Assembly: GCA_004293675.1 (NCBI GenBank)
Contig: READ01000012.1
Span: forward strand, 1 to 64,000
Length of the DNA: 64,000 bases
Direction of reading: 5' to 3'
DNA from: Betaproteobacteria bacterium
GTDB taxonomy: Bacteria > Pseudomonadota > Gammaproteobacteria > Burkholderiales > Casimicrobiaceae
Shown: one piece after another, positions 35,427 through 44,006 of the stretch
Layout of the letters: each line of letters begins with the position of its first letter
How positions within the stretch are numbered: position 1 is the first letter of the stretch
The notes under the pieces: generated by a model
What the model was told of the DNA's origin: nothing
Databases searched by the model: none
The model's input: the letters and a program-made list of their open reading frames with translations, nothing else
Program-made: the position numbers and the translations under genes

Positions 35427-35942
35427 ATGTCTGCCCCCTTGTATCCCGAATCCACCGCCGCCGAGCAGCCGCTGACGCATTTCGACACGGCTGGCCAAGC
35501 GCACATGGTCGACGTGGGCGCAAAATCGGAAACGCATCGGGTGGCCCGTGCTGCCGGGCGAATCGTCATGCAGCGCGCCACGCTCGAACTGATTCAGGCG
35601 GGAAACCACAAAAAAGGCGATGTGCTCGGCATCGCTCGAATCGCCGCAATTGGCGGCGCGAAACGCTGCGCCGATTTGATTCCGTTGGCGCATCCGATTG
35701 GTTTGACCAAGGTCGCTGTGGAATTCAGCGTGGATGAATCGGCGTGCGCGGTGGATATTGCGGTGACGGCTGAAACGGTTGGCCGAACGGGCGTTGAAAT
35801 GGAGGCGCTCACCGCGGTGAGCGTTGGTTTGCTCACGATTTACGACATGTGCAAAGCGGTCGACCGTGGCATGACGATCAGCGATATTGGCTTGCTCGAA
35901 AAGCTGGGCGGCAAATCGGGGCATTGGCGGGCGGAGCGCTAG
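35427..35942 (+). CDS. moaC: Cyclic pyranopterin monophosphate synthase
   Basis: A 171-residue enzyme of molybdenum cofactor synthesis converting the MoaA product to cyclic pyranopterin monophosphate. It shows [44 protein letters not shown], and [21 protein letters not shown]. Length is normal (about 160-170). No other moa gene is close; comEC follows 54 bases downstream on the same strand. Confidence 0.96.
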   Translation: MSAPLYPESTAAEQPLTHFDTAGQAHMVDVGAKSETHRVARAAGRIVMQRATLELIQAGNHKKGDVLGIARIAAIGGAKRCADLIPLAHPIGLTKVAVEFSVDESACAVDIAVTAETVGRTGVEMEALTAVSVGLLTIYDMCKAVDRGMTISDIGLLEKLGGKSGHWRAER

Positions 35943-35996
35943 TTCGCGGTTCGCTCATTTGCGATTGCTCGTCACTGAATCAGCGCATTGCGCTCA

Positions 35997-38414
35997 ATGA
36001 AGAGTTTCGCTGACATGTGGCGCACCGAAATCGCCTTGATTGCGTTTGCGGTTGGCGTGGGCGTCGCACAACTCAGTCCGATGTTGCCGTCGCGTAGCCT
36101 TTGCTTAGCCGTCTTGGCTGCGTCGGTGTGTCTTGGTTTGGTGTTGTGGTTTCGTGCGACGTGGCGTACCACGCTGCGGATTGCCATCGTTGTAGCGCTG
36201 ATCGGGGCTAGCTTTTCGTTGTGGCGCGCTGAGCTTCGAATGGCCGATCAGCTTCCCACCGCATGGGAAGCTCAAGACATCGAAATCGTGGGCGTGATCG
36301 ATGAGTTACCGCAGGCTGATGCAAACGGTGTTCGCTTCGCCTTTGAGGTTGAAAAAGTGCTCACCGCCGAAGCCACGGTGCCGGAGCGCATCGCACTCGG
36401 TTGGTACAAACCGAGCATCAAAGAACTGCAAGGCGAACCGCTTCCGAATTTGCGTCCGGGCGAGCGCTGGCAGCTGACCGTACGACTCAAGCGACCGCAC
36501 GGCTACGCCAATCCTGCGGGCTTTGATACCGAGGCCTGGTTGTTGGAAAACAACCTGCGGGCGACGGGTAGCGTGCGCGGCGATGAACCCAATCGTCTGC
36601 TTGCCGCCAACGCAGGCAGAGTGAGCGATCAAGTGCATCGACTCCGAGATCGATTGCGCGAACGAATGACAACAGCACTGGCCGACGCTCGCTACGCTGG
36701 CGTGTTGATTGCATTAGCCATTGGCGATCAGCGTGCGATTGCGGAATCTGACTGGGCACTGTTCAACGCTACCGGCGTGTCGCACTTGCTCTCCATTAGC
36801 GGCGCGCATGTCACCCTGTTTGCCGGCTGGGTTGCCTGGTGTGTGTTTGGCCTGTGGCGACGTTCTCCGGCTTGCGTGGCGCTGCTGCCAGCGCAAAAAG
36901 CGGCCGCGGTCACCGCCGCATTGGTCGCCATCTGTTACGCACTGTTGGCGGGGTTCGCTGTTCCGGCGCAGCGCACCTGCTTTATGTTGCTCACCGCTGC
37001 TGCAGCGCTGCTGCTCAATCGCTCGCTGTCGCCGTGGTTGATTTTGCTGTGGGCGCTCATGGTCGTCTTGCTGATCGATCCTTGGGCGGTTTCAGCGGCG
37101 GGTTTTTGGTTTTCGTTTTGCGCGGTGGCCTTGCTGCTCTACGTCACCGTCGGTCGGGTTGGCAGGCGACCTGGGTGGCAGCTGGTGCTCGTCACGCAAT
37201 GCGCTGTGACGTTCGGACTGGCGCCGGTTGCGTTGGCACTGTTTCAGCAAGTCTCGATCGTTGGACCGATTGCCAACGCAGTGGCGATCCCACTGATCAC
37301 GCTCGTTGTGGTGCCGCTCACGTTGCTTTGGATGATCGTGCCAATCGACGCCTTGCTGCGTTTAGCCGAGCAACTGATCGCTTGGCTTGCCGTGCTGTTG
37401 CAATGGTTAATGACGCTGCCGTTTCCGGTCTGGACGCAGCATGCGCCGCCTTGGTGGACGGTCGCTTTGGCCATCGCCGGTTGCCTGCTGCTGCTCGCTC
37501 CGCGCGGCATCGGGTTTCGCTGGCTCGGCGCGTTGTGGTGCGTACCGCTGTTCATCGTGTCGCCCGCGCGCCCCGCCCAGGGTGAATTCGAAATGACGGT
37601 ACTCGACATTGGACAAGGCACCGCCGTGGTCATTCGCACCGCGGAGCGAACCTTGGTCTACGACACGGGGCCACGGTGGACCGACACCAGCGATGCGGGT
37701 TCGCGTTTGATCGTGCCCTATCTTCGGGCGAGCGGCTCATCGCGGATCGACGGCTTGGTGGTCAGTCATCTAGACATCGATCACAGCGGCGGTGCTAATT
37801 CGCTACTGCGATCCACACCCGTCGGCTGGATGCTCACATCGGTCTTTGCTGAGTCCGACATCGTAAAAACTGCCAATGAGCGAAAGATTCCCGTGAACGG
37901 GTGTCGAGCTGGGCAGCGGTGGGAGTGGGATGGCGTGAAATTTGAGGTGCTGCATCCTAGCGCCGAAAGCTACGACCTCGCCAAACTCAAAACGAACGAC
38001 CGCTCGTGCGTTATCAAGGTAACGGCGCGCAGCGCATCTGCGCTACTCACCGCCGACATAGAAGCGAAGAGCGAAGCCGCACTCGTCGAACAATACGGCA
38101 AAGCGCTGCAATCCGATGCGCTGTTGATTCCGCATCATGGCAGCCAAACCTCATCGACTGCTGGCTTCATTGATGCCGTGTCGCCGTCAATCGCACTCAT
38201 TAACGCGGGCTATCGCAATCGCTTCGGGCATCCTCGTGAAGCGGTGCTAGCTCGCTACACTGATCGCAACATTGCAGTGCTGCGCACCGACTGGCATGGC
38301 GCGATCACGATTCGATCGGTGGATCGTTTTGCAACGATTGAAAAGTGGCGTGACACGCGGTCGCGCTACTGGGTGGATCGCCCTGATCCGGCGGATAAGC
38401 GGCCAATCGAGTAG
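35997..38414 (+). CDS. comEC: DNA internalization competence protein ComEC/Rec2
   Basis: An 805-residue polytopic channel protein for uptake of single-stranded DNA. Order: two N-terminal hydrophobic segments, a DUF4131-like soluble domain (about 60-210), the competence domain with many transmembrane helices (about 225-510; GVSHLLSISGAHVTLFAGW is the family signature), and a metallo-beta-lactamase-like domain from about 530 with SHLDIDHSGG and LLIPHHGSQTS. This supports natural transformability or at least its relic. The start at 35997 is preferred; a TTG three codons upstream is possible. Confidence 0.95.
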   Translation: MKSFADMWRTEIALIAFAVGVGVAQLSPMLPSRSLCLAVLAASVCLGLVLWFRATWRTTLRIAIVVALIGASFSLWRAELRMADQLPTAWEAQDIEIVGVIDELPQADANGVRFAFEVEKVLTAEATVPERIALGWYKPSIKELQGEPLPNLRPGERWQLTVRLKRPHGYANPAGFDTEAWLLENNLRATGSVRGDEPNRLLAANAGRVSDQVHRLRDRLRERMTTALADARYAGVLIALAIGDQRAIAESDWALFNATGVSHLLSISGAHVTLFAGWVAWCVFGLWRRSPACVALLPAQKAAAVTAALVAICYALLAGFAVPAQRTCFMLLTAAAALLLNRSLSPWLILLWALMVVLLIDPWAVSAAGFWFSFCAVALLLYVTVGRVGRRPGWQLVLVTQCAVTFGLAPVALALFQQVSIVGPIANAVAIPLITLVVVPLTLLWMIVPIDALLRLAEQLIAWLAVLLQWLMTLPFPVWTQHAPPWWTVALAIAGCLLLLAPRGIGFRWLGALWCVPLFIVSPARPAQGEFEMTVLDIGQGTAVVIRTAERTLVYDTGPRWTDTSDAGSRLIVPYLRASGSSRIDGLVVSHLDIDHSGGANSLLRSTPVGWMLTSVFAESDIVKTANERKIPVNGCRAGQRWEWDGVKFEVLHPSAESYDLAKLKTNDRSCVIKVTARSASALLTADIEAKSEAALVEQYGKALQSDALLIPHHGSQTSSTAGFIDAVSPSIALINAGYRNRFGHPREAVLARYTDRNIAVLRTDWHGAITIRSVDRFATIEKWRDTRSRYWVDRPDPADKRPIE

Positions 38415-38460
38415 CCGGGGTTCAGACGGCGTTTTAGAGAAGCAAGGGGTGACCGGTTTG

Positions 38461-38566
38461 GCTCCCTCTCTCTGGGGGAGAGGGCCGGGGTGAGGGATTT
38501 GCAATGATGTCGATCGACGCTATGCGAAGACCCTCTCCCCAACCCTCCCCCCCAGGGGGAGGGAGC
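38461..38566. repeat. Two-armed GC-rich palindromic repeat, second copy
   Basis: The outer ends GCTCCCTC (38461-38468) and GAGGGAGC (38559-38566) are exact inverted copies. Each arm is itself a C-run/G-run palindrome (CTCTCTGGGGGAGAG on the left). It lies in the 248-bp gap between the convergent comEC and aspartoacylase-family genes and may end transcription of both. It is related to 4331-4435 and 59586-59696. Confidence 0.85.
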
Positions 38567-38662
38567 TGTTCGGCGCGCTACATCAACTGCATCCAGTCAA
38601 GTTAGTTGCCGACCAAAACCATACGGAACTGGGCGTGCCAAAGAAAAACCAGCGCTTTGTGG

Positions 38663-39613
38663 CTAAGCGCGAAACCGACCAATGCGAACCGCCGTTTGCC
38701 CCACCTTGGGATGCGGCACCGGCATCACCATCACTGCATCGTCGTGCGGCGTACGAATTTCGCTCACGCCATCAGTTGCAATGAGCGTACCCGCCTGCGC
38801 AATTGTCTCAAGGCCCAGCAGGGGACGAACCCACTGAAATCGCTCGGTATTGACGGTGACGACCTGAGAAATGTCGATCACACGCTGCGCCCGAATCGGC
38901 TTGTCAACAAGCGCAAAAGGCACCGAATCAAGCACATCAAAGTGCCGCAAAAATCGCCACATCACGTCGCACGCGAATTCGCCCACACTGCGCTCCCAGT
39001 GTTGCCCGCACTCAACGAGCAGCGCGCTTTTGGCTGAGTTTGGGTCGGCAAATCCAGCGTAATCTCGCAAACGTTTTCCAGCGGCATGCCCGGCATCGAC
39101 CAGGATGTGCTCTGGAATTGCGATAGCGCGTGCAAGCGCGAGCCCTTTCGCGGTGTCGCCTGCCAGCGCAATGGGTGGCGCGGGTTCCAGCATGGAATGC
39201 AGATCGAGCAAATGATCGACCTGATCGAAGTGCGCGCGTAGCGCTCGGGCGCGACGAAGCTCTTTACTGTCACGGGAACCGTCCAGCGTGTCTTCGCGCC
39301 ACAAGCGATTGAAGTCCTCGTCGACACAGCGCGACTCAAACGGCTTCTCAACATCAAACGCGTGATACGCATCCACGTTGGCAAACACCACCGACAAGGT
39401 GCCGCGTTTCACCGTCGCCCTGCCCTGCAGGGCATCGAGCAGCTGATCAGTCGCAATGGCGCCGCACACCTCGTTACCGTGCACCAATGCACTCACGCAA
39501 ACGTGTGGCCCCGGCAGTGACCCCCTAAACGACCAAACGTAGTCGAGCCCGGTGTTACCGGAAGCCCAACGACGAATGTCTGGAAATGTGATCTCAATGG
39601 GCGGTGATGACAT
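38663..39613 (-). CDS. Succinylglutamate desuccinylase/aspartoacylase family protein
   Basis: A 316-residue zinc carboxypeptidase-fold amidohydrolase. The zinc ligands are visible as His and Glu in LVHGNEVCGAI (near residues 50-60) and a later His in LLDLHSML. The catalytic region LLVECGQHWERS follows. The family removes acyl groups from N-acyl amino acids; the true substrate is unknown, and no arginine-succinyltransferase genes are nearby. The start is MSSPPIEITF; an in-frame extension to 39874 runs into the divergent aldehyde dehydrogenase gene and is rejected. Confidence 0.85.
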   Translation of the reverse strand: MSSPPIEITFPDIRRWASGNTGLDYVWSFRGSLPGPHVCVSALVHGNEVCGAIATDQLLDALQGRATVKRGTLSVVFANVDAYHAFDVEKPFESRCVDEDFNRLWREDTLDGSRDSKELRRARALRAHFDQVDHLLDLHSMLEPAPPIALAGDTAKGLALARAIAIPEHILVDAGHAAGKRLRDYAGFADPNSAKSALLVECGQHWERSVGEFACDVMWRFLRHFDVLDSVPFALVDKPIRAQRVIDISQVVTVNTERFQWVRPLLGLETIAQAGTLIATDGVSEIRTPHDDAVMVMPVPHPKVGQTAVRIGRFRA

Positions 39614-39778
39614 ACTGACTCGACTATGCTTGTTGATGCTATTTATACGGCCGCCACGCTCGTGCATCGCAGCAATTTGTGTTTCGATGTCTCGATATTG
39701 CAGCGCTGAGCAAATGCTCGGTCTGCCCCACGCCACACCGTTCAACGCTTCATTCATTACCCTTCGAATCGAATCCTC

Positions 39779-41215
39779 ATGAGCACGCATTTCATCAACA
39801 ATCGCCGCGTTCCCGGCACCACGGGCGAAACCATCCCGGTGATTGACCCGAGCGACGGTCAGGTGTTTGCGCAACTCGCGCGCGGTAACGCGACCGACAT
39901 TGCATCGGCGGTTCGCGCAGCGCGTGCCGCAGCCGACGGCGGCGCTTGGTCACGGCTCGCCCCGGTCGAGCGGGGTCGCTTGCTGCGCAAGCTTTCCGAT
40001 GCGATTTTGGCGCACCACGATGAGCTCGCGATGCTTGAACTTCGTGATTGTGGAAAGCCCGTGAAGCAAGCCAAAGCCGACGCCACCGCCTGCGCTCGCT
40101 ACTTCGAATACTACGCCGGTGCGTGTGACAAACTGCACGGCGAAACGATTCCGTACACCCCCGGTTTTGCTGTGATGACGGTGTACGAACCCCACGGCGT
40201 CACCGGCCACATCATCCCGTGGAATTACCCCATGCAGATCTTTGGGCGCTCAGTCGGTGGAGCGCTGGCGGCGGGCAATGCCTGTGTGGTGAAGCCCGCC
40301 GAAGATGCGTGCTTGTCATTGCTTCGTATCGCTGAAATCGCCGCCGACTGCGGCTTTCCCGAAGGCGCTTTGAATATTGTCACCGGCTACGGTCACGAGG
40401 CCGGACAAGCCTTAGCCGACGCTGCGGGTATCGATCACATTTCATTTACTGGCTCGGCGCGCGTGGGCACGATCATCGCGCAAAGCGCAGCGAAGCGCCA
40501 CGTGCCGGTCACACTCGAACTCGGCGGTAAGTCACCGCAGATTGTTTTCGCGGATGCCAATTTGGATGAAGCGCTACCTGTCATCGTCAACGCCATCATC
40601 CAAAACACTGGGCAAACGTGTAGCGCCGGATCGCGCCTATTGATTGAAGCGAGCGCCTATGAACGGGTGCTGTCGCTCCTAGCACCGCGCTTCACCTCGC
40701 TCACCGCAGGCCCAGCTTCAATGGACTTGGATGTCGGTCCGCTCATTCGCCAATCGCAACTCGATCGCGTCAACGGATTCTTGTCCGAAGCCCAACAAAC
40801 CAAGCTGCGCATCATCGCCCAGGGCAGCGTTTCAGCGGAAGCACCCAGCACAGGTTTTTACGCCAAACCGACGTTGATTGCCGACGTGCCCGCCAGCGCC
40901 TCGCTCGCCCGCGATGAAGTCTTCGGCCCGGTACTCGCCGCCATGTCGTTCAAAGACGAAGTCGAAGCCATCGCGCTCGCCAACGGCACCGAATACGGCC
41001 TAGTCGCAGGCGTGTGGACAGAAAACGGCGGCCGAGCGTTACGCATGGCCAAAGCCGTCAAAGCCGGTCAAGTCTTCATCAATAACTACGGCGCAGGCGG
41101 CGGCGTAGAGCTCCCATTCGGCGGCGTCAAATCATCCGGCTACGGACGCGAAAAAGGCTTTGAGGCCTTGTATGGTTTTAGTGTGATGAAGACGGTGGTG
41201 GTGAGACATGACTAA
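39779..41215 (+). CDS. NAD(P)-dependent aldehyde dehydrogenase
   Basis: A 478-residue ALDH-superfamily enzyme oxidising an aldehyde to its acid. Motifs: PWNYPMQIFGRSVGGALAAG, nucleotide-loop FTGSARVG, catalytic Glu in LELGGKSP, catalytic Cys near residue 281 in NTGQTCSAGSR, and EVFGPVLA. It resembles betaine-aldehyde or aminoaldehyde dehydrogenases in overall signature, but no substrate is assigned. It is divergent from the aspartoacylase-family gene by 165 bases. The restriction-modification island begins about 220 bases after its stop. Confidence 0.92.
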   Translation: MSTHFINNRRVPGTTGETIPVIDPSDGQVFAQLARGNATDIASAVRAARAAADGGAWSRLAPVERGRLLRKLSDAILAHHDELAMLELRDCGKPVKQAKADATACARYFEYYAGACDKLHGETIPYTPGFAVMTVYEPHGVTGHIIPWNYPMQIFGRSVGGALAAGNACVVKPAEDACLSLLRIAEIAADCGFPEGALNIVTGYGHEAGQALADAAGIDHISFTGSARVGTIIAQSAAKRHVPVTLELGGKSPQIVFADANLDEALPVIVNAIIQNTGQTCSAGSRLLIEASAYERVLSLLAPRFTSLTAGPASMDLDVGPLIRQSQLDRVNGFLSEAQQTKLRIIAQGSVSAEAPSTGFYAKPTLIADVPASASLARDEVFGPVLAAMSFKDEVEAIALANGTEYGLVAGVWTENGGRALRMAKAVKAGQVFINNYGAGGGVELPFGGVKSSGYGREKGFEALYGFSVMKTVVVRHD

Positions 41216-41439
41216 AGTGAGATTCCCTTAAAACACTGTCTAGTGGCGAGATTGCTAACAGAGATGATCAATACGGTATTTAGAACGCACGCTAGGTACG
41301 CAGCCAATTTCCTAGACCGCTAGGACGGGTTAGCCCAGTCTAGCGCGTTGATTAGTCCATCACTGTTGCGGCCCGACGGCAAACTACACTCCATAAGTCG
41401 TTGTAGGAAAGTACTCTAGGCTCAGGGAGTTTCCGCAGC

Positions 41440-42771
41440 ATGATTCGACACTCTCAATTGATTGGAGATGGAGTACTAGCGGCCGCGCATAAACGCGAAC
41501 GGCATCCGTTCGGGTCAACTAGAATTTCGATAGTCGGTGTTGTGAAGCAACAATCGGAAGAACGTCTAACGGTCGTGGGACTTGAGTTACGCGGGCGAGC
41601 GACGTTTTTTGGGTTGACGGCGATCTGTGCTCGGACCCCGGCGACTCATTTCTTTGTTCCAAATCGAGACGAACGTATGAATGCAGCGGTAGAGGTGCCG
41701 GGACTTTTCGGCATATCCAAATCCAATCGTGATTTTTCGGATCCGTATTACTGGGGTAAGAACCAATTTAATTCCTCGTTCCCGCTTGCCTTGCTCTGTT
41801 ACATGGGTACAAAAGGGCTGGATCCGGTGTACATACGCTTTGGATCGACCACCAAGCCCCACATAACTTCGATCACAACGTCAAATGTGTTCGGGTCAGG
41901 GAAAGACACGCACGAGCTCCACTTTGCGTTTGAGCATCGATTTCAACCGTTTGAGTCGCTGTTGCAGGATACGTTAAAGCCGATTGACCTGGTGGTTTGC
42001 GACGGCGATATTGGGGTGCCTCTGCGCCCGCTTGAGGTCAAGTTGACCACACTACCTGATGGCACGACTGATCAACTTGACTCCTCAAAGTATGGGGCAG
42101 AGTTGGTTATTCGATCAGCCACCACGCGTTACATGGCACTGTCTATGGGGGAGACGGTGCTAGCGCACCGGACAGACGTAAAAACGCTTTTCCAGCCCGT
42201 GTTGGGCAAAATCCGGAACTGGGACAGTGCTGCTGAAATGAAACCAAAAGCCGCCAAAATTGTGTCAGCCTTGGAGTCTTTCCTGGCTCAACACGCCGAT
42301 ACCGAAGTGCCACTGCTTTTGCAGCCAATTTGGAAAACGATAGGTAGGTCCTCGCAGCTAGATGAACACTGTTTGGATGTGTTCGTGTGGAGTAACTTTG
42401 CAATCGCGCACCTCTTTTTAGGCGCGGCCAAGTCATGCGCCGCCGACGGAACGGACAAGATCAGTCGTCCTCTTCGTACTGCGTTGCGGCTCGCACGTTT
42501 TTTAAGTGAGGTCAGTGAACGTGACAAGGTCTATCAAGATCCAATTTTTGACGGAATGAACTACGATCATCAAAACGACAAGGAATTCGCAATCGCTGGC
42601 ACTAAGACGAACGCGCTGATGAGTTGCCCAGAGCTCACACAACCTCGGATTACCAAGCATGAAATTAAGAATGTCATTCTCGGCGGCGGTCAAAAATGGC
42701 TCAGCCCAGAACGTCGCTTCGACGCAATAATTTATTTTTCGCACGATCTGTTTGCTACCGAGCATTCATGA
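41440..42771 (+). CDS. Type II restriction endonuclease, HindVP-like
   Basis: A 443-residue protein whose central part (SKSNRDFSDPYYWGKNQFN, then SSFPLALLCYM) looks like the HindVP restriction endonuclease family. A likely PD-(D/E)xK site is DLVVCDGDIGVPLRPLEVK, with Glu and Lys in LEVK. The HindV prototype recognises GRCGYC; the site here is an inference. AGGGAG precedes the ATG. The gene overlaps a cytosine methyltransferase gene by 4 bases (ATGA), the arrangement of a coupled R-M operon. The gene and its flanks look less GC-rich than neighbours, consistent with acquisition. No controller (C) protein gene is visible. Confidence 0.72.
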   Translation: MIRHSQLIGDGVLAAAHKRERHPFGSTRISIVGVVKQQSEERLTVVGLELRGRATFFGLTAICARTPATHFFVPNRDERMNAAVEVPGLFGISKSNRDFSDPYYWGKNQFNSSFPLALLCYMGTKGLDPVYIRFGSTTKPHITSITTSNVFGSGKDTHELHFAFEHRFQPFESLLQDTLKPIDLVVCDGDIGVPLRPLEVKLTTLPDGTTDQLDSSKYGAELVIRSATTRYMALSMGETVLAHRTDVKTLFQPVLGKIRNWDSAAEMKPKAAKIVSALESFLAQHADTEVPLLLQPIWKTIGRSSQLDEHCLDVFVWSNFAIAHLFLGAAKSCAADGTDKISRPLRTALRLARFLSEVSERDKVYQDPIFDGMNYDHQNDKEFAIAGTKTNALMSCPELTQPRITKHEIKNVILGGGQKWLSPERRFDAIIYFSHDLFATEHS

Positions 42772-43802
42772 AAAAATTAACTACAGTCGATTTGTTTGCC
42801 GGTGGTGGCGGGCTCAGCCTTGGCTTTATGGGCGCTGGTTTCGAGGTGCTCGCGGCCTTTGAAAACTGGCATCCCGCAATTGCTGTTTACGAGAGGAACT
42901 TTCCCACCCATCCTGTGTTGTCGATGGATCTTGGCGATGTAGTCACCGCGGCGGGGAGGATAGCTGAATTCAAGCCTGACGTGATCGTCGGGGGCCCTCC
43001 TTGTCAAGACTTTTCTAGTGCAGGTAAGCGCGATGAGTCGGGGGGGCGTGCTGACCTCACCGTTGCCTTCGCGAAGATTGTTGAGCTCGTACAACCGCAG
43101 TATTTCGTGATGGAGAACGTAGATCGCGCAGCGAAGTCGCTTGCGTTTGCGGAAGCGCTCAATATTTTCAAGGCAGCAGGATATGGGGTTACGGCAAAGG
43201 TACTAGATGCATCGCGTTGCGGGGCACCGCAGTTGCGCAAGAGGCTCTTCGTTGTTGGCGGCAAAGAAGAACGTGACGATTTCCTCTCTGAACCTTTGGA
43301 TAGATTTCAGCGCGCCACTTCAATGACGATTCGCGAGTATGTCGGTGAATCGCTAGGAGTCGATCACTATTATCGGCACCCCCGCTCCTACGCCCGCCGC
43401 GCGGTTTTCAGCATTGACGAGCCGAGCCCCACAATTCGTGGCGTCAATCGACCTGTGCCGATGGGATACCCAGGGCACCCCGGCGATGTTGTACCAATTC
43501 ACTCGGCGCTGCGCCCCTTGACTACGCGAGAGAGAGCGACCATTCAAACGTTTCCGGAAAACTTTCATTTGGTTGGCAGCAAAACAGATGTAGAGCAAGT
43601 CATCGGCAACGCTGTACCAGTGAAACTCGCGCAGTATGTGGCAGAGCGATTGCGCACCCACATTGCTGCCCGGCAGATTAACGGAGACGGGTCTCCGCTA
43701 AGGCAGAGTTCGCTCTTTCAGCCTGGGCCAGAGGCGAGCTACGCCAGCAAACCACACGTAACCGATCACTCGACTCTGGAAGTTTCTAGAACACGCCCCT
43801 AG
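42768..43802 (+). CDS. DNA (cytosine-5) methyltransferase
   Basis: A 344-residue C5-cytosine methyltransferase protecting host DNA from the neighbouring nuclease. Motif I is VDLFAGGGGLSLGF. Motif IV is GGPPCQDFSSAGKR with catalytic C79. Motif VI is MENVDR. Motif VIII is APQLRKRLFVVGG. Motif IX is RPLTTRERATIQTFP, and motif X is VIGNAVPVKLA. The stretch between VIII and IX is short, as in small type II enzymes. The start at 42768 overlaps the nuclease stop; an upstream ATG at 42696 lies inside the nuclease gene and adds unrelated residues. Confidence 0.95.
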   Translation: MKKLTTVDLFAGGGGLSLGFMGAGFEVLAAFENWHPAIAVYERNFPTHPVLSMDLGDVVTAAGRIAEFKPDVIVGGPPCQDFSSAGKRDESGGRADLTVAFAKIVELVQPQYFVMENVDRAAKSLAFAEALNIFKAAGYGVTAKVLDASRCGAPQLRKRLFVVGGKEERDDFLSEPLDRFQRATSMTIREYVGESLGVDHYYRHPRSYARRAVFSIDEPSPTIRGVNRPVPMGYPGHPGDVVPIHSALRPLTTRERATIQTFPENFHLVGSKTDVEQVIGNAVPVKLAQYVAERLRTHIAARQINGDGSPLRQSSLFQPGPEASYASKPHVTDHSTLEVSRTRP

Positions 43803-43917
43803 TGAGGGCCCAGCTAGAAAATCCTGCGTCGGCGGCCGTCCGCTGATACTCAGCACTGTCTTTACTGCTTGATATCCTAGGCACTAAAGCGCTGACAGGG
43901 TGCCTTTGTGTTGAGGG

Positions 43918-43942
43918 AGCTGCTGAGTAAAGAGCAGCTTTT
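43918..43942 (+). terminator. Terminator after the restriction-modification operon
   Basis: AGCTGCT (43918-43924), eight bases, AGCAGCT (43933-43939), then a short T run. It is in the 204-bp gap between the methyltransferase and the convergent CoA ligase gene. Confidence 0.6.
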
Positions 43943-44006
43943 GCCAGCCTTAAAGTGACCCCGGTCGTCATGACAATGATTAGTCCGAGGACTTTCTCGA
44001 TACCGA

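Noticed and set aside
36839-37585. 248-residue frame inside comEC in another reading frame
   Set aside because: Out-of-frame reading of the membrane domain of ComEC, without its own start signals.
43803-44006. Attachment site or integrase remnant next to the restriction-modification genes
   Set aside because: No tRNA end, direct repeat or integrase fragment could be seen in the flanks by eye.
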